64,000 bases of DNA from positions 310,001-374,000 of the forward strand of contig NZ_LN879455.1 in NCBI RefSeq assembly GCF_001403615.1. Reading direction: 5' to 3'. Source of the stretch: Desnuesiella massiliensis. Lineage in GTDB: Bacteria; Bacillota; Clostridia; Clostridiales; Clostridiaceae. Each line of letters opens with the position of its first letter. The stretch's first letter is position 1. The notes below the pieces were generated by a model. The model made no database searches, had not been told where the DNA came from, and saw only the letters and a program-made list of their open reading frames with translations. Made by a program: the position numbers and the translations under genes. This document shows positions 9,231-17,500 of the stretch, one piece after another.

Positions 9231-9912
9231 ATTAATAAAACTAGAAATGAAAAAAATAAAAATGAGGGGATATATAAAAGGAGCCTTTTTTTCTGCTATA
9301 GGTATATTAACTATGTTATTTGTATTTATGTTTATAGATAAAATTGAAGGCTTAAAGGTATTAACGGATTATAAGGAGGCTTTTTTAGTAATTGATGTCA
9401 TGGTGCGAGTTACCTTTGTAATTTTTGCCTCTGTGCTTATATCAAGGCTCATAATAAATGAATATAAAGACAACACTATTTCAATATTATTCACTTATCC
9501 TATAAATAGAAAAAAGTTAATTATGTCAAAGCTATTAATTGTTTTAGTATTTACATTCTTGGCTATAATCATATCGAATATTTTTATAGGTAGTATATTA
9601 GTAATTATAGATTCTGTTTATAATATAATTCCGGGCAACTTAACTATGGATATTATCAATAAGAATTTGTTAAGAATCATTACCAACGCTTTATCTTCTT
9701 CAGGTATGAGTCTGATACCTTTATATTTTGGTATGAGGAAGAAGTCAGCTTCTGCTACAATAGTATCTTCAATATTAATAGCCACTGTTATTAATTCAAA
9801 TAATATTGGTTTTTCTTTAAGCTCTATTATAGCAATACCTATTAGTCTTGCAATTTTAGGTGTACTTGTTGCTTATCTATCTATAAGGAATATTGAGAAG
9901 GTTGATATATAA
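9223..9912 (+). CDS. ABC-2 permease partner of the BcrA-like ATPase
   Basis: A 229-residue integral membrane protein with about six hydrophobic segments (near residues 17-38, 58-80, 98-120, 128-150, 175-192, 198-220). The sequence EYKDNTISILFTYPINRKKLIMSK between helices two and three is the cytoplasmic loop typical of BcrB/MutE-like ABC-2 permeases. Start 9223 follows GGAGAGG at 9210-9216; an earlier in-frame ATG at 9208 lies inside the ATPase gene and lacks a site. It would form the channel with the ATPase just upstream. Confidence 0.85.
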   Translation: MLKLIKLEMKKIKMRGYIKGAFFSAIGILTMLFVFMFIDKIEGLKVLTDYKEAFLVIDVMVRVTFVIFASVLISRLIINEYKDNTISILFTYPINRKKLIMSKLLIVLVFTFLAIIISNIFIGSILVIIDSVYNIIPGNLTMDIINKNLLRIITNALSSSGMSLIPLYFGMRKKSASATIVSSILIATVINSNNIGFSLSSIIAIPISLAILGVLVAYLSIRNIEKVDI

Positions 9913-9947
9913 TATGGTAAAATAAATAAGACTGGGGGGAACATTTT

Positions 9948-10199
9948 ATGAGTGAAAATACTAAAGGCGAAAAATCTAAGGAAAATTTAATTGAATGTGC
10001 AGCTAGATTATTCTTAGAAAAAGGTTATAATGCAACTGGCATAAATGATATTTTAAATAGTGCAGGCTTATCCAAAGGATCCTTTTATTTTTATTTTGAG
10101 AGCAAGAAAGATTTAGCTATGGGTGTTGCAGAGTACTATATACGTAATTATCAAGAGAAATTTAATAAGAGTTTAGCAAATCAGTTATATTTTTTATGA
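9948..10199 (+). pseudogene. Truncated TetR-family regulator (DNA-binding domain only)
   Basis: The 83 residues cover the TetR helix-turn-helix: AARLFLEKGYNATGINDILNSAGLSKGSFYFYFESKKDLA. They then stop at LANQLYFL, whereas family members are about 190 residues and need the rest for dimerisation and ligand binding. No frame downstream continues the domain, so the 3' part was lost rather than frameshifted. GGGGG near 9935 may serve as ribosome site. It could still bind DNA weakly but is most likely a remnant of a regulator for the preceding exporter. Confidence 0.75.
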
Positions 10200-10319
10200 T
10201 AGCAAAATAAAACTACATAGAATTTCTTAGTGCCCATTAAAATACATAAAATCATATAGTAAGAATACAAAGAGATAAGTAGAATAAATGTTAAAATTTA
10301 AGTATTTATTAGAAAAATT

Positions 10320-10349
10320 CTTGACAATGCCATAATGTCAAGCATTATA
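10320..10349 (+). promoter_or_regulatory. Promoter with internal inverted repeat before the P-loop kinase
   Basis: TTGACA at 10321-10326 is followed 17 bp later by ATTATA (10344-10349), a usable -10. The -35 is part of an inverted repeat, CTTGACA at 10320-10326 and TGTCAAG at 10336-10342, which could be a regulator site. Confidence 0.5.
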
Positions 10350-10380
10350 GAATGCTTATAATTTAAATTATAAGCATTCT
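10349..10380. repeat. 32-bp perfect palindrome
   Basis: The half AGAATGCTTATAATTT (10349-10364) is followed directly by its exact reverse complement to 10380 with no spacer. It sits at or just after the predicted transcription start and 43 bp before the kinase gene, so it is either an operator or a start-proximal RNA hairpin. It is not followed by T residues, which argues against a terminator. Confidence 0.9.
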
Positions 10381-10422
10381 TGAAGTGAGGAAATATTCAC
10401 ATAAAAGGAGGAGATAATTATT

Positions 10423-10962
10423 ATGACTCTTAAAAATGGGATTTATATTATAACAGGAATAATGGCTTCAGGAAAATCTACAATTGCACAGATGTTAGCA
10501 GAACATTTTGATAAGGGAGTTCATGTACATGGAGACATATTCCGCAAGATGATAGTCAATGGAAACATTGATATGACTCCGGATTATTCTCAAAGCGCCT
10601 TAGAGCAATTGATGCTTCGTTACAAAATGGCAGCAAAAGTAGCTGATATGTATTATAAAGCTGGATTTTCCGTTGTTGTGCAAGATACTTATTTAGGGAA
10701 AGAGGTTCACTCTTTTCTTCAGGCATTCGAATCCAAGCCAATTTACTTTATTACCCTAAATCCAAAAGTTGATGCAGTTATTAAAAGGGAGAAAAAGCGT
10801 AATAAAACAGGATATACAACCTGGGAGGTTGAACCTCTTTATGAAGTGCTGATAAATGAAAATCCAAGAAAAGGACTTTGGATAGATTCAACAGATATGA
10901 CTGCGAAAGAAACTCTAGCAGAGATTATTAAACGTGCAGAAGCTGAAGCTCGTATTGCATAA
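10423..10962 (+). CDS. Small P-loop kinase-like ATPase (zeta-toxin / chloramphenicol phosphotransferase-like)
   Basis: A 179-residue soluble protein with Walker A GIMASGKST at residues 12-20, an acidic motif HGDIFRK after strand two that resembles the substrate-binding Asp of small-molecule kinases, VVVQDTYLG as the Walker B-like strand, and a lid region REKKRNKTGY. These fit the zeta-toxin/CPT/AAA_33 group, which phosphorylates nucleosides, sugars or antibiotics. There is no antitoxin-like neighbour, so a toxin role is not supported. AAGGAGGAG precedes the start. The upstream palindrome suggests tight regulation. Confidence 0.75.
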   Translation: MTLKNGIYIITGIMASGKSTIAQMLAEHFDKGVHVHGDIFRKMIVNGNIDMTPDYSQSALEQLMLRYKMAAKVADMYYKAGFSVVVQDTYLGKEVHSFLQAFESKPIYFITLNPKVDAVIKREKKRNKTGYTTWEVEPLYEVLINENPRKGLWIDSTDMTAKETLAEIIKRAEAEARIA

Positions 10963-11053
10963 GTAACTATTTATAAGAAAAGAGTTCTTCGTAGGAAGAT
11001 TTTAAATGTTATTCTAACTTAGTTTATAATGAAAAATAAAGGAGGATTCATAG

Positions 11054-11365
11054 ATGACTGTCCAATGGCTAGTCTTAGGTATTATTGCAGCTTTTATAGC
11101 ATTTTCCTATATGAGGCATTATGGTTTTAAAACAAGAGTAGTATCAATAGTCGTACTTCTTATAATGTCTTTGTTTTTTGTACTTCCCATATTTCCCTTT
11201 TCAATTCTCAAGCTTTTAGGGTTGTTTTTATTTGAAAGGCTGTGGATTTTGCTAGCACTGATTTTATTTATTGAGTCAGTGACGAAGAAAAATAATAGGA
11301 CATTACTGATTATTATTGCAGTTATTTCTATAGTTGTATACTTTTATCTTCGCACTATGATTTAG
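11054..11365 (+). CDS. Small hydrophobic membrane protein of unknown function
   Basis: The 103 residues form four hydrophobic segments (about 4-20, 30-48, 50-72 and 82-100) separated by short basic loops (RHYGFKTR, KKNNR). AAAGGAGG at 11038-11045 gives a good start. I do not recognise a family. It lies between the kinase gene and a strong terminator and could be cotranscribed with the kinase. Confidence 0.7.
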   Translation: MTVQWLVLGIIAAFIAFSYMRHYGFKTRVVSIVVLLIMSLFFVLPIFPFSILKLLGLFLFERLWILLALILFIESVTKKNNRTLLIIIAVISIVVYFYLRTMI

Positions 11366-11430
11366 TTTTATTCTTAAGATTCATATATAGCTTGATTCAA
11401 ATTAAAAGATTGAATAACAAAAATCAGGAA

Positions 11431-11466
11431 ATAAGCACATGCCATTTGTCATGTGCTTATTTTTTA
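11431..11466 (+). terminator. Rho-independent terminator
   Basis: ATAAGCACATG (11431-11441) pairs perfectly with CATGTGCTTAT (11450-11460), followed by TTTTTT. It ends the kinase/membrane protein unit. Confidence 0.9.
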
Positions 11467-11685
11467 ACTTTAATTTTTAAATATAGTCTCTAAAATCTTA
11501 TCCATATAATATAAAATTTGTAGAAAAGGAACAGTCATAATGGTACAATATAGTAAGTTAATTTTTAACATAAGGGTGATAGATTGGGCACGGCAATGAA
11601 GATATATATGCCATAGATAGTAGAATAAATAATTTGAAAAAGCTACAAATTTGTCGCTGAAGTGTTACTAATAGGGGGGAGAGTT

Positions 11686-14232
11686 ATGAGTTACAAATAT
11701 GAATTTGTAATGGGGGAGGAAGCACTTCCTGTAAAGACTATTATACATAGTGTTAATGAACTTGATTTGCACTGGCACAATAAAATTGAAATTATCTTTG
11801 TATTAGAGGGAAGTGTCAATGTTAACATAGGTAAAGAAATATATCTTCTTCAAGAAAGTGATTTAATTTTAGTTAACACTAATGAACTTCACAGTACCAG
11901 AAAAACTAAGGATAAAAACGTACTACTGGCGGTGCAAATAGATCCGGAATTTTATAAACTCTGTTTTCCAAAATTTAAAAGCATGAGATTTCATTGTAAA
12001 TGTTTTTCTCAAGAAGGTTACATAAGAGGCAAATTTGATATTATTAGGCATTATATTGCTAATATTACTTGGTGCTTAAATAAAAAAAATAAAGGTTATG
12101 AGTTAATTATTGGTAGTTATTTACATTTATTAGGAGAGTATTTGATTAATAATTTTCATTATGATGTAATAGAGAATAAAAACCAGGAGATTACTGATAA
12201 GGATCTTATTAGAATTAAAAATATAATAGATTATGCCAATGAGAATATGGGTAGAGACGTTACCTTAAAGGAAATTGCGGAAAAACAGCATCTCAATTAT
12301 CATTTTTTATCCCACTTTATTAAGGATAAAATTGGTATGTCCTTTCAAGATTATCTAAATAGCATAAGATTGAATAATGCAGTAAGTATGATTGTAAATA
12401 GTGATGACACTATAGGAAACATAGCTTATGTTAGCGGCTTTCCTAGTATAAATTCTTTTAATAGACTTTTTAAAAGAGAGTACAACTGTTCTCCAACAGA
12501 ATATAGAGATGGGTTATTAAGTTCTAGCCATAAAAGTATTAAATCCAATAAGGACAATAAGAAGGTTGGAACTTACTTAGATGTGGATAGAAATGCTGCT
12601 TTTAAAAAGCTATATTGCTATCTATCAGCGCCCAGCACAGAAAGTAAAGAAGAGTATAACAATGAAGGTAATATAGATAGAATTTTTGTAGATGCAAAAT
12701 ATGAAGGGGAGAGCTTTAAACATTATTGGAAGAAGCTTGCAACCTTTGGTAGAGCTTCGGAAGGATTAAGAAATAACCTTCAAGAACAACTTAAAGAGAT
12801 GCAGAGAGATATAGGCTTTGAATACATAAGATTCCATGGAATATTTATGGATGAGATGATGATATACAATGTGTCAGAAGATGGAAAAATACAATATAAC
12901 TGGAGCTATGTGGACGAGCTTTTTGATTTCTTTAAGGGAGTTAATATAAAACCTTTTATAGAACTGGGTTTTATGCCCAACGAATTAAAGAGTTCAGAGG
13001 ATACAGTTTTCTGGTGGAAAGCTAATATTTCTCCTCCAAGGCATATAAATTTATGGACTGATTTAGTGAAAGCGTTTATAAAACACTGTATAAACAGATA
13101 TGGATTAGAAGAAGTAGAAACATGGTATTTTGAGGTTTGGAATGAGCCTGAATATGAATATTATTTCTGGGCTGGGAGTAAAGAAGAATATTTTGAATTT
13201 TATAAAGAAACTGCAGTAGCAATTAAATCTATTTCAGAAAAGTTAAAAGTTGGAGGACCATCAATAACTCATGGAGCTATATTAGGAAGTAATTGGTTAG
13301 AAGATTTTTTACGCTTCTGTAATAAAAATATAGTTTCATTAGATTTTTTATCTGTACATATATATCCAGAGTACGTTTCTTTAGAAGGAGTAGAGGAAAA
13401 TATTCTTCAGAATAGAGATTATAAAAATACATCAAAAATAATATCCCAAATTAAGAAAATCTATTATGATAAAAATCATACCTTTAATACTTTAAAGTCT
13501 GTGAATAATAAACTAAGAGAAGTATTTAATAATGATATTGAAATTCATGTAACTGAGTGGAATGCTTCATCACTAAATGGAAATTTAATTCATGATACAA
13601 GTTACGTAGCAACCTTCATTATAAAAAATGTTTTGCAATGCACAGGAGTTACTAATTCTTTAGGCTATTGGACTTTTACTGACTTAATTGAAGAAAATAA
13701 ATTAGGCATTTCATCATTTCATGGAGGATTTGGCCTTATCAACAAAGATGGATTAAAAAAATCATCCTATTACGCATATTATTTATTATCTAAGCTAGGA
13801 GACAGGATTATTGAACAAGGAGAAGATTATATAGTAACTAAGAAGGCTGAAAGTATACAGATATTAGCATATAATTATGCATATTTTGATGATTTGTTCT
13901 TACATGGTGATATCTCTGCTTTAAATCATAGAGAGAGATATTCAATATATGAAGCAAAAGCATTAAAAGAAATAGAGCTTAGTATAACTGGCCTTAATGG
14001 ATATTACAAAATAACAAAATATAAACTAAACAGAGAAAATGGTTCTGTATTTGATAACTGGATAGAATTAGGGGCTCCAGAAAATATGCATGAAGAGGAA
14101 CTTCAATATTTAAAAGGAAAGACTCAACCTAAGATTGAGATAAAAGAATTAAAATTACAAGGTGAATACATAGAGAGAATGAGTATACCAGTTCATGGAA
14201 TAGAGCTAATAATATTAGAAAAGAGAATTTAA
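11686..14232 (+). CDS. AraC-type regulator fused to a GH39-like glycosidase domain
   Basis: An 848-residue two-part protein with no signal peptide. Residues 1-150 look like an AraC cupin sensor with HWHNKIEIIFVLEGSVNV, and residues 185-285 are a double helix-turn-helix (DVTLKEIAEKQHLNYHFLSHFIKDKIG, then IAYVSGFPSINSFNRLFKREYNCSPTEYR, each given here in part). From about residue 330 it is glycoside hydrolase family 39-like, with WNEP holding acid/base Glu487 and VTEWN holding nucleophile Glu624, both kept. The catalytic residues suggest it can bind or cleave a beta-xyloside-type sugar in the cytoplasm, perhaps as a self-sensing regulator. ATG 11686 follows AGGGGGGAGAG; GTG 11662 is upstream without a site. 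The adhesin unit follows. Confidence 0.85.
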   Translation: MSYKYEFVMGEEALPVKTIIHSVNELDLHWHNKIEIIFVLEGSVNVNIGKEIYLLQESDLILVNTNELHSTRKTKDKNVLLAVQIDPEFYKLCFPKFKSMRFHCKCFSQEGYIRGKFDIIRHYIANITWCLNKKNKGYELIIGSYLHLLGEYLINNFHYDVIENKNQEITDKDLIRIKNIIDYANENMGRDVTLKEIAEKQHLNYHFLSHFIKDKIGMSFQDYLNSIRLNNAVSMIVNSDDTIGNIAYVSGFPSINSFNRLFKREYNCSPTEYRDGLLSSSHKSIKSNKDNKKVGTYLDVDRNAAFKKLYCYLSAPSTESKEEYNNEGNIDRIFVDAKYEGESFKHYWKKLATFGRASEGLRNNLQEQLKEMQRDIGFEYIRFHGIFMDEMMIYNVSEDGKIQYNWSYVDELFDFFKGVNIKPFIELGFMPNELKSSEDTVFWWKANISPPRHINLWTDLVKAFIKHCINRYGLEEVETWYFEVWNEPEYEYYFWAGSKEEYFEFYKETAVAIKSISEKLKVGGPSITHGAILGSNWLEDFLRFCNKNIVSLDFLSVHIYPEYVSLEGVEENILQNRDYKNTSKIISQIKKIYYDKNHTFNTLKSVNNKLREVFNNDIEIHVTEWNASSLNGNLIHDTSYVATFIIKNVLQCTGVTNSLGYWTFTDLIEENKLGISSFHGGFGLINKDGLKKSSYYAYYLLSKLGDRIIEQGEDYIVTKKAESIQILAYNYAYFDDLFLHGDISALNHRERYSIYEAKALKEIELSITGLNGYYKITKYKLNRENGSVFDNWIELGAPENMHEEELQYLKGKTQPKIEIKELKLQGEYIERMSIPVHGIELIILEKRI

Positions 14233-14345
14233 ATTTTTTTTGAATAATATATTCCAATTTCAAGGTTAAAAACTAAATATAGCAAATATTAGTATATATT
14301 TAAGCAAAAAGTAGGTAGACAGGTATTATATAGATAGATATACTT

Positions 14346-14388
14346 ATTAACAGGTAATATTAAAAAAGAATAAATATTACCTGTTAAT
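14346..14388. repeat. 15-bp inverted repeat upstream of the riboswitch
   Basis: Arms 14346-14360 (ATTAACAGGTAATAT) and 14374-14388 are exact reverse complements with a 13-nt A-rich spacer. It may end the AraC-GH39 message or be an operator near the adhesin promoter. No T-run follows. Confidence 0.7.
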
Positions 14389-14400
14389 ATGAATTTTATC

Positions 14401-14469
14401 AAGGAGACATTGAAGTATATACTAATTTGGGCACTTTGTATATACAGAGTCAGTAGTGCAACCGACCTT
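14401..14469 (+). promoter_or_regulatory. Class II cyclic-di-GMP riboswitch aptamer (GEMM-II)
   Basis: The bases AAGGAGACATTGAAG, TTGGGCACTTT, then AGTCAGTAGTGCAACCGACC follow the conserved core of the c-di-GMP-II aptamer as I remember it from Clostridium acetobutylicum and C. difficile. A hairpin (GTATATA/TATATAC) separates the parts. GCACT at about 14431-14435 can pair with AGTGC at about 14455-14459 to form the class-defining pseudoknot. AAGG at 14401-14404 can pair with CCTT at 14466-14469 to close P1. The same CCTT is in the 5' arm of the next terminator, so ligand binding should favour antitermination, an ON switch. This polarity is inferred. Confidence 0.88.
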
Positions 14470-14493
14470 TATTAAATTAAGGTCGGTTTTTTT
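14462..14493 (+). terminator. Expression-platform terminator of the c-di-GMP-II riboswitch
   Basis: CCGACCTT (14462-14469) pairs with AAGGTCGG (14479-14486) and is followed by seven T. Its 5' arm is the 3' end of the aptamer, so the two structures exclude each other. Confidence 0.9.
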
Positions 14494-14527
14494 GTTGCTA
14501 AAAACAATAATGAAAGGAGTTTTTTTT

Positions 14528-17500
14528 ATGAGTAAGAAAATATACAAAACTAAACGAAGGAAGAAATTATCCATTTTTGTGGCATTAATTGCTGTGTTTT
14601 TTCAACTTTTTTCTATTTTCCCTGCTGTGTCAGTTAAATCTGCAGACATTACAAACAGCTTTCCGTTTATAACCGAAGTGACTTTAACCGATGGTAAGGG
14701 TAAAGCAATAAATGAGTCATCAAATCCTATAAGCAAGAATGCTGAAGTCAATATAAACTATAAATTTGCAATACCAAACAAGGGAACAGTAAAAAATGGT
14801 GATACTTATACTATGCAGATACCAAAGGAAATACAAATAATAAAAAAGCTAGATTTTCCTATTACCCTTGATAATGGTGATACTATTGCAAATGTTACCA
14901 TAGGCATTGATGGAAAGGTTAATATTACCTTTAATGAATTTGCCGAAAGCAATTCTAATGTTTCAGGGTACTTTTATGTAAATACTCAATTTGATCCTGA
15001 TAAGATAGGTGGACCTAATCCAATACCTATCAAATTTGAGATTGGAGGTAACTCTTCACCGGTTATAATTAATGTAAACTTTGAGCAACCTGCAATCCCT
15101 GATGCTTCTGTTATGAAGAGTGGAAGTTATGATTCTTCTAAGAATGAGATCACTTGGAAGGTGATAGTAAATCCAGAGAATGTTAAGGTTAATAACGCTC
15201 AAATTGTAGACAACATTTCAGAGGGACAAGAGTTTATATCAGGATCTGTTAAAATAAATGGAGTCAATGCTCAGCCATCAGAATATAACTATGATGGCAG
15301 TAGTAAAAAATTAACTTATAATTTTCCAACTGCAATAGAAAAAGAGCAAATAATTACCTTCAAGACTAAAGTAATAAATCCTAAGGCTTTTGAAAAAGAA
15401 GGAACTACAGTATACGAGTATAATAAAGCAATATTCAATCATGATGGAACTACTGTAGTTTCAAATGAGGCATCAGTTAAGATTGTTACAGATTTTATTA
15501 GAAAAGACGGAAAGTATGATGCAGCAGCCAAGAGAATTAATTGGACTATCTATGTAAACAATAATGCTCAAAGCATTCCTAATGCTGTAGTTACAGACGA
15601 TATACCTGCTGGATTAACTTTCACACCAGATAGCGTTAAAATAGATGGGAATTCAACTAACGATAATTATACTCTAAATGGACAAACATTCACCTATACT
15701 TTCCCAACGGCTATCAATGAGCCTCATAAAATTGAGTTTTCAACAGATGTAACTGATGAAGATGCATTTAATTCTAATACAGTAAAAACCTATAATAATA
15801 AAGTAACTCTAACAGGTGATGGGGTACCAGGTGATGCTTCAGACAATAAAGGCGTTGGAGTGCCTACTAGCATTATTTATAAAGAAGGAGCAGGCTACAA
15901 TGCAGCCACAGGAGAGATTACTTGGAAAGTTACTGTAAACAATAATAAGATAGCTATAAAGGATACAGTGGTTACTGATGATATAAGAATAGGACAAGAA
16001 TACGTAGAAGGTTCTGCTAAGATAGATAAAGATACTCCTGGAGGAAACTTTAACTATGTGAAAGCGGCAGATGGTGACACACAAAAAGCTGGAACATTGA
16101 CCTATACCTTTAGTGGTGATATTAATGAAACCTATGTAATAACCTTTAGAACAAAAGTAACAGACACTAATGTCTATGCAGGAAATAGAAATGCAAACTA
16201 CTATAACGTTGCTAAACTATCAGGGAGTAATATTAAAGAATCTACCTATCAAGGCACACAAAATGTTCAGAGCCAAGTCATAAATAAGACTAGCGAGGAT
16301 TATAACTATGTTACAAGAGAAATTACTTGGAGGGTTATAGTTAACAAGAACAAAATGATCCTTCCAAATGCTTATGTTACAGATATTATAAAAGAAGGAC
16401 AAGAATTTGTTTCAAATTCCGTTATGCTTAATGGAAGCGCTGCAGAGACATCAAATTACGTATATGATGAGGCTACTAAAACCTTAAGATATAATTTCCC
16501 TAGTGAAATTAAAGATGAGCAAGTAATAACTTTTAAAACTAAAATAACCGATACTTCCATATTTAACACAAACGGAGAAAAGGAAATTAAAAATACTGCA
16601 AAGTTAATAACAGATTTAGTGCCTGGAGGTGTAGAAAGTACAGGTACAGGAAAGATAAAAAGTACTTTAATAGATAAAAAAGCTGATTATACAAGAGGCA
16701 ATTCTTATATTGATTGGAATGTAACCATTAATTCCAATAAGATACTAATTAAGGATGCTGTTTTAACAGATACCCTTCAAGAAGGGCTTGAGCTTGATAC
16801 CACCTCTGTAAAATTGTACAAGCAGACTTTAAAATTAAATGGAAGTCTAGAAAAAGGGGAAGAGGTTGCTCTAGATCAAAACAGTGTAAAATACAATGCT
16901 GCAACAAGAGAGTTTACCTTTACATTACCCTCTATGACAGAGGAGGCTTATATTTTAACTTTTAGAACTGATGTGGTAGATAAGAAAAAGTCACCTTTTA
17001 ATAACTCTATATCTTTTAAGGGAACAGGAATAACAGAATCATCAGATTCTACTAAGGTTGATGTTATATTCCAAGGTGCTGGTGGCGGTGGAGTTGGTGA
17101 AACTGGCAGCATTAAGGTTATAAAAGTTAGCAGTAGTAATGAGAATATCAAGCTAGAAGGAGCTGTATTTGAACTTCTTGATAGGTATCAAAATGTTATA
17201 AGAACGTCAGATCCAACGGGGACAAGTGGAGAGGCAATATTCAATAAATTAAAGTTTGATATAGATTACTATGTTAGAGAAAAGATTGCTCCTACAGGCT
17301 ATGTTCTAAGTAATGAATTGTATAAATTCCAACTTAAAAATACTAAAGATGAAAAGAATATAATTTATAATTATAAGAATGAAAGCATTATAGGTGAAAT
17401 TGAATTCGCTAAAAATGGGGAGAACAATAATCCTCTTAAAGGAGCAGAATTTACCCTTTATAAGCTTTCAGATACTACCTATGCAAATCCATTAGCTACA

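Noticed and set aside
10423..10962. Zeta-type toxin of a toxin-antitoxin pair
   Set aside because: No epsilon-like antitoxin gene lies next to it; upstream is a palindrome and a truncated TetR, downstream a membrane protein.
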